From IMG/VR virus record IMGVR_UViG_3300050821_006637, positions 1 through 64,000 of that record: a stretch of 64,000 nucleotides of DNA. One strand, 5' to 3'. This document shows positions 49,163 through 59,088 of this stretch, in pieces. Both the position numbers and the translations under genes were made by a program. Source of the DNA: a virus. How positions within the stretch are numbered: position 1 is the stretch's first letter; each line of letters begins with the position of its first letter. The notes below the pieces were generated by a model that saw nothing but the letters and a program-made list of their open reading frames with translations, did no database searches and had not been told where the DNA came from.

Positions 49163-52100
49163 AGAAGTTCTATCTCTGTTAGATGCAAGGGAAAAGGATT
49201 TCCCTTTCCTCGACTCGAGTCAATATAGTTACAAATTAGCAGGAGGATCATACGGGCATGACGTCCCAGTCGCCATTCGAGATTTGGATATAGATGAAAA
49301 AACGATGAGCCTGTGGATTCCCGTTTGTGACGGCAATCGCAGAGATGGAGTAGGAGATTTGCTCGATGTCCTTGGAATTGACACTTCTAGGCATAAAAAG
49401 AACCCCATATGTTTATTAGATCATGGGAAACAGATTCCACTTCCAATTGCAAGAGCCAGAGAAGACCCCAAAGATGAGGAATCTTACACCTTTCGAATAA
49501 ATCCTGGGGAAAAGACGGCAGGATGTAGGGCATATTTTTATCAAGGAAAAGAGAATTGTGATGAAGTATTAGGATGCAAACAATTTGAGCACGGGATTCT
49601 ATGTCACCAATTGTTCCATATGGCGGCAAACGGGTTTTTGAACTCAGGTTCCATAGGCTACCAAATAATTTCTGCCGACCCACTTCCAGAAGATCCATAT
49701 CGTGGCATACCACGAGGGATGCATCTACAAAGGATACTTGCCCTCGAGAATTCTTTAGTCGTTTTGCCGGCCTCTCAGGATACTGTAGGAAAGTCCACTA
49801 ATACAGATGTATACCCCTACTCCGCCAAGCACTTGGAGGCTTGGGAATACACCCAAAAATCTCGCATCTGTGGCTCCCCTCCCTCCCCCTACTTAATCAA
49901 AGCCTTCAGTTCCTTCGCTCCTCCTCATAAGGCACAAGTGGTAGGTGGCTATGATTCTAAAGGAATGAGAACTATTATAGAAGATAGTTCTGGTAATCCT
50001 AGAGTCACTTCTAAACCATTAGGGAAAGGAGGAGTTGAAGATACTGCAAAGGATTTGTCTATTCATACAAAGTCGGCAGAAGCAATATTACACGGAAAAC
50101 CACACCCCCCAGGATGTAAATGTGCCAAGTGTATCAAGGAACTCCCATCCAAAAAGTCCTGTTCTTGTGATTCCTGCTCCAAAGGTCACTCGTGTCCTTG
50201 CGACACGAAAACCAAGGGAGTGAAGGACTTAGAGAATCAACCTGCTTCTGCTCTTCCTGAGAAGCCGACGACGAAGCCTGTTCCCACGTCACAATCTGCT
50301 CCGGGTTCTCCGCAACCAGCACAGCAGACGAAAACACCGAAACAGGCTGCGAATGTAGGACAACAGACTCCTCGTAACTTAACTCCTGCTCCTGCTCCAG
50401 TTCCTTCTCAACAGCAAGGACAGGCATCGCAGCAAGCGTCCGTTCAAAATACTCCACAAGGACAGATAATAAATCCAGTTACGCCTAATGCCGCTCTCTC
50501 TGGCCTAAGTACTGGAGCAGTGGAGATACCACAAGGGCAGCAGATTCCTCTCGCTCCGGTTCCTACTTTCAATCCTGCTCAACCTCAAAGAAATCCTGTC
50601 CAAAACACACCGCAAGGACAGACCCCTCCGCCTCTACCGAAACCAAAGTATCCCTACTCTCTACCTGTTCCCCCTGGTCAGCAAGCTGAACAAGCTCCAC
50701 AAACCTCTGGTCCTCCTCCACTTACGCCTGAAAGACTTGCGGCTACGCAAAGAACGAATTTCAACCCCAAGAATCTTCATCTGAAGAAAGTCGATTACTC
50801 CAAGTTAACACCAGAGCAAGCGACGAAGAAAGCCACGCAAGCGGCTCTAGCTGCTGGTGCGAATAAAAAGCAAGCACAACAGATTGCGAAGCAAGTCGTA
50901 GAACAGATGAAGAGGATGGGGAATAGACAACATCGTCAACAGCGGAATGCTAGATGGACGCCCCAAGGACCGAAATCCTTGGATATGAATTTCCATATCA
51001 AGTCTCTCCGCTCTAAATATGGAAAGAAGTCCTTACCGAATACAGGTAGGAAGTTTGAGGCGACGCCAGATGGGTCTTCACTTACACCGAAACTTCGTGG
51101 TGCCCCCAAGGTTCCTGGTCCCAAGCCAGTTGGAGAAGGTGCTTCACAGACACCTCCTGTCACTCCTAAACAAGACCCTACTTTCAAACCAGTGAAAGAA
51201 ACACCACCAGGAAATATTGAGGCGTATAGAAACGTCGGTGACGCCTCCAGTGGTGCATCAAATAACGAATCTAGAGAACCTCTCACGGAAGGAAGTATTC
51301 TGCCAGAGGAAGGATTTGAAGAATACCAGGAATGGACTCCAGAGAGTAATGAAGTAGGAGAGGAAGGAAGTGGAGAAGCACAAGAATATTTAGAACCAGA
51401 CCACATTGATTTATGGATAGGAAATCACGTAGCCAATCTTGTGGATTCTGGTGCCTTAGAAAATTGGAATAAGGAAGATGGTTTTGATGCCTCTATTACA
51501 GAAATAATGGATCAAATTAGTGACGAGGCAAGAGCAGAAGGGTTTGAGGGTGAAGAATATATCAAGATTATGGATGGGGTAATAGAAAACCTTCGGCTCG
51601 TATGGCTTGATACATTTGGAGATTGGGGTGGTGAAGGAATCGGACCTTTTGAAAAATCCCTCCGCTCCAAATATGTGAACAAAGATTCAAAGAAAGAAAA
51701 GAACCCTCCAGCCAGACGAAATAAGAAGACTGCCAATCGTCATATGGCAGCAGGAATAAATTCTGCTTTGGATAAAAGTGCTGGACTTAAACATCTGGGA
51801 GTTCCTAGTATGAACATAGGGAACATAGGAATCAAATGGTTAGATAAAAAAAGTCTTCTGGGACTACGAGACAAGTATAAGACGGCGAAGGGAAGACTGA
51901 AGCGACACAGGAAAGGTTCCCCTTCCAAGGCTTCTGTCCACGTATCCAGTAAAGACCTTGATAAATTAAGAAAAGACGCCGAATCTAAAGGCGTTGCCGT
52001 CAAGTGGAGAAGTGATGATGGAAAAGGGATGGCGAAAGTCCTTTTAGAAGGTGATGGCGGCGTCATAGAAAAGTTGGCGAATGCTCACGGGAAACTGAGG

Positions 52101-54998
52101 AAGAAGAGTCTTATGGGTAGTGAAGCCAAAGACTTTACTGATACGAAGAAGCCTTTGGGACCGATTGGAACCCTTCCAGGTACTACTCCAAGCCGTGAAA
52201 GAGAAACCCTCCAGGAAGCTCCTCTCACCGAAGGTGAGTTAAGTACGGAAAGACCTGGCGAGCCAGAAGCAACGGATGTATTGACAGCCCATAAAGAGGA
52301 AAAGAATATGAAGGTGAAGACGAAGGCTGCCGACCCGTTGACGGACCCCAATATGCCTCTCCCAGAAGAAGGAACGGAAGATTCCCTCCCCCTTGAGGGA
52401 AACCCAGACCTCGGTGCCACAGATGAGATGGGTGGAGACCTTGGTGATGAAGAAGACTTAGGTGATATGGGTGGTGATGAGTTTGATATGGGTGGACTGG
52501 ATGAAGGTCCCGAAGCTGGTGGATTAGGCGAAGAGGGTTCTGGCGAAGAACCCTACGGAATGCAGGTGATGCGTCGTCTGTGGGATGACACCGCTGGTCT
52601 CCTCCACGAGTATGACCAGTTTATGGAACACTTGGAAGACGAAGCCACTCGTGGTCTCCTCCAGTCAATGCTTGAGTATCTGTCTTCCCACTTGGAACGA
52701 TTGGAAAGCCACGTAGCCAGTCATCCTCGCTACGGAGAATTTCCGGGTCTTGGTGGTGAAGAGGGTGAAGAAGGAGCCGAAGGGGAGATGGGTGAGGAGG
52801 CTCCTGGCTTGGAACCAGAAGAAGGTGAAGACGTAGAAGCCTCCAGTGGACAGAGAGAAGAGCCGACACCAGAAGAAGCTTTGATGGGAATGGCACCAGA
52901 TGCCGCTCAAGGTATTCCTGGTCCTTTTAAGAGTTTAGGAAGCGTGAAGGGTCGCTTAACGAAAGAGCAATACTTCGCTCGTGTCAAGGCTTTGAAAGGT
53001 CTTCACAAGACGAAAGCCATTGATGGCGGAGAGATGCCGCACGATGACGCCTCTTCAACCCAAGGTGAAATCCAAGGGATGAATGAAGAGGCGACGAATG
53101 GAGCCGAGACTCCTCCTGGCTTTGACCACGAGCATAAGAACCTCACCACTCTCGCTACGCTCGCTCGTCTCCGTAAGGATTTGATGGGAATGGGCGCTGG
53201 CGACCAGGAGGGTGAAGAAGAATTGCAGAAGCGACTGTCTCTCATCTCTAAGATTAAAAAGATTGAGTCCTTGGTGACAGACAAGGCGGAAGAGATTCCT
53301 GGTAAAGAGAGTGAGATTATCACTGGGCAGACTGGAAAGAAGTCACAGCCTAGTGAGCATACGGATTTGACTCCTGAAAAAGCGGGACGAATGTTAGAAG
53401 AGAATGAAGCTAACGGAGAACCTTTAACCAAGAAGCAACGCGGCTTCTTTGGAGCGGTACGCGGGAAGAAGGATAAAAAAATGAGTAAGAAGTCTTTGCT
53501 GCAAGAGCGGGTCTCCCTGCGTAACCGCTGGAAGGCCATCAAACAACTCCACGCCAAACATCTTGATGAAGTTAATCAAGAGAAATCCCTCATCTCCTCT
53601 ATGTATAAAGGACTTGAATCCAAACAGGATATGAAGTCCGTGCAAGAGAAGCAATGGCTCCATAAAAGATTCAAGGCTCTTGAAAAGAACCTTGACCCGT
53701 ATTCTCAAGAGAAGACCTACATCGTCTCTCGCTTCAAGGACTTGAACTACTCCTTGAAGAAAGAATACAACTGGGAACCTGGAGCGGAAGACAAGAAGGC
53801 GAATGATACCGTCAAGGCTTTCGCCAAGAAGTTCAACTCCAACCACAAGAATCTTTTGGGTGAGGCGAGGAAGTTTCTCACGGAACTCAAGTCTGTCTCC
53901 CCAATGGCTTTCGGTGACCCGCATCGCCAAGAAGCGTACCACCTTTCCAAGTGCTTGCACCAGATTATCGGTGATGTTTGTGGGAAAGGTTCCGTCCAGG
54001 CTGGATTGCAGAACTTGGCTAAGACGCTCGTCACAGAAGAGATGCCTGCGGAAGTTGGGAATAAGCCGAAGGGACCTTCCAAATACAATCCTAACGGCGA
54101 GCCGATGCAGCAGTGGGAAGAGTCGGAATCCGTCGTCAAGGGTAAGAAGAATGTTTCTTACGAATTCCCAGAACTTGCCAAAGAGAGGGAAGAAGTAAAC
54201 GTAGAGCACCCGAACTCCAATCCACAGGCGAAGCCACACGATGAGCATATGCCATACCACGAGGGAGAGCATCTTCCCATCGGTGGTGTGAATGCGAAGG
54301 GAATTGGCGAGCGAGGTAGCTTCCCTGAGATGTGTGAGGAAGATGGTGTTGTCAACCTCACCGACCCGAAGGGACCTTCCAAATACTCTCCAGGCAAAGA
54401 ACCCCTCCAGCAGTGGAAGGAAACCCTCGTCAAAGGTCTCCAGTCCATCGGTCAAACCGCCAACTTCTTTAAGATGCTGTCGTATAAGAAGGACTTCGGC
54501 GACGATGACCAGGAGATGGCTGGGAAGTTCGTCCTCATCCTTGCCCCCATTGAATCCCTCGCTGGTCATCTCGGTATGGAAGCCGAGGAAGGACTTGAGG
54601 GATTAGAAGAAGGTCCCTTCGGTATGGATGAAGGGTTAGAAGGTGAGTGGATGGAAGAGGAGATGGAAGAGCCAGAGCACGCTGACATCGCTAATGAAAT
54701 GGGCGAAGAGATGGGTGGAGAGGGAACTCCTGGCGAGTTGATGGAGGAAGAAGAGGGTGAAGAGGAAAATGAAGAGGAGGCTGCACACCCAGAGGCTCCT
54801 GGTGAGATAGGTGAGAAGAAACAGAAGAGCCTCGCTCACGCAACTACGAAGGAAGGTTCCAATGGCAAGATGCCTAAAAGGGGTGGAATGAGTGAGAAAG
54901 ATTTGAATGGTGTGATGACGGACAATATGCACCAGACACAGACGCTTTTGAATCTGCAACAGAGTTTACAGAACCTGTTGTCGAGATTACCGAATTAA
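49155..54998 (+). CDS. Prohead protease fused to a giant scaffold-like protein
   Basis: This is a 1947-residue protein. Residues about 1-215 fit the HK97/S78 prohead protease: His90 in ICLLDHGKQ, Ser164 in GFLNSGSIGY, then LENSLVVLPA. A Cys-rich stretch (about 316-355) and a Pro/Gln-rich linker (about 360-560) follow. The middle has repeated KSL(R)SKY-type basic sites, and the remainder is coiled-coil and strongly acidic. Two PKGPSKY motifs occur near 1637 and 1739. The acidic C-terminus resembles a scaffold. Protease-scaffold fusions are known, but this one is far longer than usual. It probably self-cleaves and is degraded during capsid maturation. Confidence 0.8.
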   Translation: MNKEVLSLLDAREKDFPFLDSSQYSYKLAGGSYGHDVPVAIRDLDIDEKTMSLWIPVCDGNRRDGVGDLLDVLGIDTSRHKKNPICLLDHGKQIPLPIARAREDPKDEESYTFRINPGEKTAGCRAYFYQGKENCDEVLGCKQFEHGILCHQLFHMAANGFLNSGSIGYQIISADPLPEDPYRGIPRGMHLQRILALENSLVVLPASQDTVGKSTNTDVYPYSAKHLEAWEYTQKSRICGSPPSPYLIKAFSSFAPPHKAQVVGGYDSKGMRTIIEDSSGNPRVTSKPLGKGGVEDTAKDLSIHTKSAEAILHGKPHPPGCKCAKCIKELPSKKSCSCDSCSKGHSCPCDTKTKGVKDLENQPASALPEKPTTKPVPTSQSAPGSPQPAQQTKTPKQAANVGQQTPRNLTPAPAPVPSQQQGQASQQASVQNTPQGQIINPVTPNAALSGLSTGAVEIPQGQQIPLAPVPTFNPAQPQRNPVQNTPQGQTPPPLPKPKYPYSLPVPPGQQAEQAPQTSGPPPLTPERLAATQRTNFNPKNLHLKKVDYSKLTPEQATKKATQAALAAGANKKQAQQIAKQVVEQMKRMGNRQHRQQRNARWTPQGPKSLDMNFHIKSLRSKYGKKSLPNTGRKFEATPDGSSLTPKLRGAPKVPGPKPVGEGASQTPPVTPKQDPTFKPVKETPPGNIEAYRNVGDASSGASNNESREPLTEGSILPEEGFEEYQEWTPESNEVGEEGSGEAQEYLEPDHIDLWIGNHVANLVDSGALENWNKEDGFDASITEIMDQISDEARAEGFEGEEYIKIMDGVIENLRLVWLDTFGDWGGEGIGPFEKSLRSKYVNKDSKKEKNPPARRNKKTANRHMAAGINSALDKSAGLKHLGVPSMNIGNIGIKWLDKKSLLGLRDKYKTAKGRLKRHRKGSPSKASVHVSSKDLDKLRKDAESKGVAVKWRSDDGKGMAKVLLEGDGGVIEKLANAHGKLRKKSLMGSEAKDFTDTKKPLGPIGTLPGTTPSRERETLQEAPLTEGELSTERPGEPEATDVLTAHKEEKNMKVKTKAADPLTDPNMPLPEEGTEDSLPLEGNPDLGATDEMGGDLGDEEDLGDMGGDEFDMGGLDEGPEAGGLGEEGSGEEPYGMQVMRRLWDDTAGLLHEYDQFMEHLEDEATRGLLQSMLEYLSSHLERLESHVASHPRYGEFPGLGGEEGEEGAEGEMGEEAPGLEPEEGEDVEASSGQREEPTPEEALMGMAPDAAQGIPGPFKSLGSVKGRLTKEQYFARVKALKGLHKTKAIDGGEMPHDDASSTQGEIQGMNEEATNGAETPPGFDHEHKNLTTLATLARLRKDLMGMGAGDQEGEEELQKRLSLISKIKKIESLVTDKAEEIPGKESEIITGQTGKKSQPSEHTDLTPEKAGRMLEENEANGEPLTKKQRGFFGAVRGKKDKKMSKKSLLQERVSLRNRWKAIKQLHAKHLDEVNQEKSLISSMYKGLESKQDMKSVQEKQWLHKRFKALEKNLDPYSQEKTYIVSRFKDLNYSLKKEYNWEPGAEDKKANDTVKAFAKKFNSNHKNLLGEARKFLTELKSVSPMAFGDPHRQEAYHLSKCLHQIIGDVCGKGSVQAGLQNLAKTLVTEEMPAEVGNKPKGPSKYNPNGEPMQQWEESESVVKGKKNVSYEFPELAKEREEVNVEHPNSNPQAKPHDEHMPYHEGEHLPIGGVNAKGIGERGSFPEMCEEDGVVNLTDPKGPSKYSPGKEPLQQWKETLVKGLQSIGQTANFFKMLSYKKDFGDDDQEMAGKFVLILAPIESLAGHLGMEAEEGLEGLEEGPFGMDEGLEGEWMEEEMEEPEHADIANEMGEEMGGEGTPGELMEEEEGEEENEEEAAHPEAPGEIGEKKQKSLAHATTKEGSNGKMPKRGGMSEKDLNGVMTDNMHQTQTLLNLQQSLQNLLSRLPN

Positions 54999-55081
54999 TT
55001 TTCACGGAAGCAAGTTCGAACGGAGACGGAATGTCGGTCCCAACTTAGAGGCCGGGGCCGGAACAGAAAGAGAAGAAGAAG

Positions 55082-56548
55082 ATGGCTGCTCCTACTTTTG
55101 AGACGGTAGCCCTGGCCACCCAGCAGAACGGCGAGGCTATCCAGTCGTTGAATAAAACCCTCGGGACTGTTGTTGATAAACTCTCCCGTATGCCAATGCC
55201 CGGACAACCGACGCCGGAACAAGCATTCGGTACTCCTTGGATTCGTAATGGTGAGAGTTCTTTGGATGACTCCAGAGGCTTCTCCTACCTCAAAATGATT
55301 GGGCACATCGCTGGCTTCGTCCCAGACGAGCAGTGCAAGCATGAGCGGAACCTCGCCATGAGAATGGCGAAGTGCCTCTATGCGGATGCTGGCAACGACG
55401 GCTATCAGTGGGCTTCTCAGAATCGCCTTGGTGAGAAGAAATTCCTCGCTCCACTCGCTCCTAACTTCCTCCAGGACAACTTCGTTGACCGGAGCTTCCG
55501 TCGTGAGATGAAGCAGATGGTCGCCGCAGGGACGGACGGAGCCGACCTGGGAGAAGCGAGCTGGATTAAGCGAAAGATGCTTTCCCAGCAATATGGGACG
55601 AAAGCCCTTTCTTGGTTGAATGAACTCACTGGTGGTGCTATCGTCGCTCCGCCTGAGATGGGTGAGTTGATTGAACTTCTGAGAAATAAAGAGGCTCTGG
55701 TCAATGCAGGAGCCAGAGTTGTTCCTCTACCTCCACAGGGTAGATTAAAGTATCCTCGCCAGACTTCTCCATCCAATACCTTCTGGGTTGGTGAGAACTC
55801 TCCTATCACAGAATCCATCGTCGGTACTGGTGAGATTACTCTGCAAGCTAAGAAGCTCGCAGTCCTCATCAAGGCACCGAACGAGTTGATTCGTTTTGCC
55901 TCACCTGCGGCAGAGGCGTTGCTCCGAGACGATATGACGAAGAGTTTGGCTCTTGGTTTGGATTTGGCTGGATTAGAGGGACAGGGGAGTGACGTCAAGC
56001 CTCGCGGTGTGATTAACTATCCTGGAATCAACAGAATCCAGTCCTCTCAGATTGGTGTTAACTCTGGTGGTGTGGTAGTTGGACAGGACATCTACCGAAT
56101 GATTGCTGCGGTAGAGGAAAGTGACGCGGAGTTCGAAGCGTACATCATGCGTCCGAAGACTCTGTATAAGTATTATCAGCTGCGAGCTGATGCCGTCGTG
56201 GCGGGTGATGCGGCTGGTCCGTATCTGTTCAACCTGATTAGAGAGGCACAGGATGACACGCCCGCTTCGTTGGCTGGTTATCCCGTGGTGAAGTCGACTC
56301 AGGTTTCTCAGACTCGTTCCTATGCGGCTGCGACAAATCTGACCTATGTGGTTGGTGGAATGTGGAGTGATATGCTCATCGGTATGTTCGGTGCGATTGA
56401 GTTCGCGGCGACCACGATGGGTGACACCGCTTTCGTCAATGACCAGACGTGGGTGCGTGGTATTCTGTCGGCGGACGTGCAGTTGAGGCACGAGGCGGCG
56501 TTCGTTTTACTTGACAATCTCAACACTCTAGTTACGGCGGCAAGCTAA
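55082..56548 (+). CDS. HK97-fold major capsid protein
   Basis: This 488-residue protein follows the usual HK97 order. A helical N-terminal delta-like region (about 1-90) is followed by the E-loop area around PLPPQGRLKYPRQ with WVGENSPITES (about 220-245). The long spine helix is near LLRDDMTKSLALGLD, then GSDVKPRGVINY (A-domain). The final strand region has FAATTMGDTAF and VRGILSADVQLRHEAAF. The position after the protease confirms the role. It would form the icosahedral shell. Cleavage of the N-terminal part by the protease is expected. The ribosome site is the purine-rich AAGAGAAGAAG. Confidence 0.9.
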   Translation: MAAPTFETVALATQQNGEAIQSLNKTLGTVVDKLSRMPMPGQPTPEQAFGTPWIRNGESSLDDSRGFSYLKMIGHIAGFVPDEQCKHERNLAMRMAKCLYADAGNDGYQWASQNRLGEKKFLAPLAPNFLQDNFVDRSFRREMKQMVAAGTDGADLGEASWIKRKMLSQQYGTKALSWLNELTGGAIVAPPEMGELIELLRNKEALVNAGARVVPLPPQGRLKYPRQTSPSNTFWVGENSPITESIVGTGEITLQAKKLAVLIKAPNELIRFASPAAEALLRDDMTKSLALGLDLAGLEGQGSDVKPRGVINYPGINRIQSSQIGVNSGGVVVGQDIYRMIAAVEESDAEFEAYIMRPKTLYKYYQLRADAVVAGDAAGPYLFNLIREAQDDTPASLAGYPVVKSTQVSQTRSYAAATNLTYVVGGMWSDMLIGMFGAIEFAATTMGDTAFVNDQTWVRGILSADVQLRHEAAFVLLDNLNTLVTAAS

Positions 56549-56568
56549 CTCAGTGTTTGAGTTGGGAA

Positions 56569-56657
56569 CTGACGCAGCCTTATGTGTCAGTTGTACATCT
56601 GCGGTCTTCAGGTTGATAAGCGATAATAATATGTGTATCTCTTACCAGCCTGAAGAC
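56569..56657 (+). other. Structured intergenic region after the capsid gene
   Basis: Two hairpins follow the capsid gene. CTGACGCA/TGTGTCAG (56569-56590) has a 6-base loop. GTCTTCAGG (56604-56612) pairs with CCTGAAGAC (56649-56657) across a 36-base spacer. Neither has a run of T after it, so simple termination is doubtful. The longer inverted repeat lies immediately before the inserted endonuclease gene. Confidence 0.5.
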
Positions 56658-56686
56658 AAGCAGCAGAAACACAAAGGGAGACTGAA

Positions 56687-57574
56687 ATGAGTTCTATTAC
56701 AGGGACGCTTTCTAAGGAACTTTGGAATCACAGACGGGACGTCATTATTTCTCGTTTCCAAACAGACGACCCGAAGGATATTGCTAGAGACCTTGGTATG
56801 GATTGGACGAGTGTATATCGTTGGGCACGAAAACTAGGTATTGCTCCTAAAGGCAATGTCCGTCGCGCCCATCGCAATCAGTCCTGCAACATCCATTACT
56901 TTGACCAGTGGTCGCCAAATATGGCATATATCCTGGGGTATCTTTTTGCAGATGGCTCAGTTACGGAAGCTGGTGTAACGGCAGATGCTACTGAAAGTGA
57001 CAAAGGTATTTTAGAATTCATCAAGGCGGAAACTAATTCGGTTTTGTCTATCAAAACATATGCCGGTACAAACGGGACGAAGACTTATTGTAGGATTCAT
57101 CTTAATAGTAAGGTTATAAGAAATAAGCTGGTTGAGTTAGGAATGAAGCCCTCTAAAACATACTTAGATGATCCGTATCCAAATGTTCCAGAAGAATTAA
57201 ATGGACACTTTGTTCGGGGATTCTTTGATGGAGATGGGAGTGCTAGTAAAGACGGAACTGAGATTAAATTTATAGGAACCATTAAATTTATCCGGGGTCT
57301 AATTGGCTCTCTTGTTCAATTAGCTGGTATGAAAGAAGCCAAAATCACTAAGTTTCTAGGAGAAAGAGCTACTTGGTGTGTTGTTCATTGGCACCACCGA
57401 GATGATATTGAAAGATTTTACCGTCACATTTATCCTGTAGACGGTTACGGGTTCTGTTTGGAACGTAAGCGGGCTAGGTTGGCGGGACGGCTCGCGAGAC
57501 CTTATCGTGTCAATTGTGTTCCGCCGGCTTTTAGACGCAAAGGAGGGATGGCTGAATGTCAGCAAATCTCTTAA
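56687..57574 (+). CDS. Freestanding LAGLIDADG homing endonuclease
   Basis: This is a 295-residue protein. The N-terminal ~60 residues form a helix-turn-helix (DPKDIARDLGMDWTSVYRWARKLG), followed by the endonuclease core with two LAGLIDADG helices, AYILGYLFADGS and VRGFFDGDGSA. The acidic residues at both helix ends are kept, so activity is possible. It sits between the capsid gene and its decoration-like partner, and its last 19 bases overlap the next start. Homing into a conserved capsid locus is typical of these elements. Confidence 0.85.
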   Translation: MSSITGTLSKELWNHRRDVIISRFQTDDPKDIARDLGMDWTSVYRWARKLGIAPKGNVRRAHRNQSCNIHYFDQWSPNMAYILGYLFADGSVTEAGVTADATESDKGILEFIKAETNSVLSIKTYAGTNGTKTYCRIHLNSKVIRNKLVELGMKPSKTYLDDPYPNVPEELNGHFVRGFFDGDGSASKDGTEIKFIGTIKFIRGLIGSLVQLAGMKEAKITKFLGERATWCVVHWHHRDDIERFYRHIYPVDGYGFCLERKRARLAGRLARPYRVNCVPPAFRRKGGMAECQQIS

Positions 57575-58248
57575 TAGATTTGGGTAATACGGGTCATTTT
57601 AACCCGTCCCTAATCGCAGTCAATGGCCCGCAGTCTGGTACGGTTATTGGTCTACCTATTGATTTGGGTGACGCCAATACCTTTACCAATGTCTGGGTCG
57701 TTGCCAACGTTGCCAGCGGTCCTATTACGTTGCAAGTCCAGTGTAGTGATAGCCCTTCGGGCTTTATCCCCTGGGGTGGAGGAGTCCCCCCTAGTGGAAC
57801 CTTCACAGACCCCACCAGCGGTGCGGCTCAGTTGCCGACAAACTTTAATTCTGGTGGGCTTCTAATTATTAATTCTGGGACTTATGCCATTCCTGGAGGA
57901 GGAGCTCCATTTTCCGGTCAGCCTGGTGTTCCCGGTGGCTATGTGGCTGGCTATGCTCCGGCCTCCTATCCGTTCGGTGCCACTCCAGTTATAAATGGTA
58001 TGGGAGGAACTGCTTTCCTATTTAGTGGTTTGTTCCCAGAATTTGCCTCTGGTGGGATTGGTTTCGGAGGCTTCCAAAGAACCGGACAGTATGCCAGATT
58101 AAACCTGCTGGTTGGTTCTGGTGGCGGTAGTACAAGTGGTGGACAAGTCGTTGTCATCGGGGGATTCCTCTCTCAGAAACGCACCACGGGTTCTGGTGGC
58201 GGTTTCACGTGGCTTCCTCAATCCGGACCCAATGTCGCCAACGTGTAA
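57556..58248 (+). CDS. Gly/Ser-rich virion protein, paralogue A
   Basis: This 230-residue protein opens MSANLLIDLGNTGHF and contains a beta-rich domain with TNVWVVANVASGPITLQVQ, SGTFTDPTSG, and a Gly-rich end with GGFTWLPQSG. It is clearly paralogous to the genes at 58261 and 59417. Its place after the capsid gene suggests a decoration or head-fibre protein. The domain has no named family by eye. Confidence 0.65.
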   Translation: MSANLLIDLGNTGHFNPSLIAVNGPQSGTVIGLPIDLGDANTFTNVWVVANVASGPITLQVQCSDSPSGFIPWGGGVPPSGTFTDPTSGAAQLPTNFNSGGLLIINSGTYAIPGGGAPFSGQPGVPGGYVAGYAPASYPFGATPVINGMGGTAFLFSGLFPEFASGGIGFGGFQRTGQYARLNLLVGSGGGSTSGGQVVVIGGFLSQKRTTGSGGGFTWLPQSGPNVANV

Positions 58249-58260
58249 GGAAGGGGAAAC

Positions 58261-59013
58261 ATGAGCGCTAATCTTATTGTTGATGTAACGAATACCGCAA
58301 ACTATGAAGTTTCGGCATTTGCTAATACGAACAACCTCTCTGGTGCTACTACTATCGGGCAGATAGTAGACCTGTTGAATAGTGACACGTACTGCAACCT
58401 GTTCGTTGTAGCACCAGGAGTATCTGGCGTCATCCAGGTGCAGGTTCAATGCACAAACCAGTTGAATGACGCTGGGTCTGGGTCATTCTGGTCGGGTGGT
58501 GGTTTCCCTGTGTCGGGAGCTTTTACTGACCCAACGAGTGGGCTGCCACAACTGCCGACTGTCTTCCAGTCTGGTGGTAACGTCTACTTTAATAGTGGAG
58601 TTTATCAACTTCCAGGTGGGGGATTTCCTCCTACTTCGGGAGGTAATATCCAACCATTGGTTGGTGGTTATCCTGCTGGTTCTGTCCCATTTGGTCTTAC
58701 GCCGATTTATAATGCCCAGGGCGGGGCGTATCCTATTCCAGTTCTTTCTGGTGGTGGGACTGGTGGCACTAGCGGCGGTGTGCTGAGTGGCTTCTTCCCT
58801 GTCTTCGCTTCTGGTGGAATTGGCTTCGCTGCCTTCCAGCGGACGGGACGATGGGCAAGAGCTAACATCATAACGACTGCACTTACAGCAGTTTCCGGTA
58901 CAGCGACTACTCCAATCTTTGCCGGTTTTATCAGTCAATTGGACACAACTGGTTCTGGAGGAGGTTTCAGCTGGCTTCCTCAATCTGGTGGTGGGAACAC
59001 CGCCTCTGTCTAA
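58261..59013 (+). CDS. Gly/Ser-rich virion protein, paralogue B
   Basis: This 250-residue protein shares with the previous gene MSANLIVDV, the central SGAFTDPTSGLPQLP, the ASGGIGFAAFQRTGRWAR block and the terminal GGGFSWLPQSGGG. The longer middle has extra Gly-rich loops. A terminator follows at 59029. As a paralogue it may be an alternative decoration protein with a different exposed loop. Confidence 0.65.
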   Translation: MSANLIVDVTNTANYEVSAFANTNNLSGATTIGQIVDLLNSDTYCNLFVVAPGVSGVIQVQVQCTNQLNDAGSGSFWSGGGFPVSGAFTDPTSGLPQLPTVFQSGGNVYFNSGVYQLPGGGFPPTSGGNIQPLVGGYPAGSVPFGLTPIYNAQGGAYPIPVLSGGGTGGTSGGVLSGFFPVFASGGIGFAAFQRTGRWARANIITTALTAVSGTATTPIFAGFISQLDTTGSGGGFSWLPQSGGGNTASV

Positions 59014-59028
59014 GAAGTGTTTATCCAA

Positions 59029-59074
59029 GAGGGAGTGTGTGCTCACTGCCCAAGGGCACCACTCCCTTCTTTTT
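59029..59074 (+). terminator. Rho-independent terminator
   Basis: GGGAGTG(T)GTGC pairs with GCACCACTCCC with one bulged base, and TTCTTTTT follows. It lies right after paralogue B and would end the capsid-protein transcript before the next small virion genes. Confidence 0.75.
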
Positions 59075-59088
59075 AAGAGGGATGTGAT

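Noticed and set aside
53424-54569. 381-residue open frame on the reverse strand within the protease-scaffold gene
   Set aside because: It mirrors a highly biased acidic coding region, has no ribosome site and no recognisable domain, and overlaps a well-supported gene entirely.
55417-55998. 193-residue reverse frame opposite the capsid gene
   Set aside because: The forward frame matches HK97 capsid features; the reverse frame is a codon-bias shadow.
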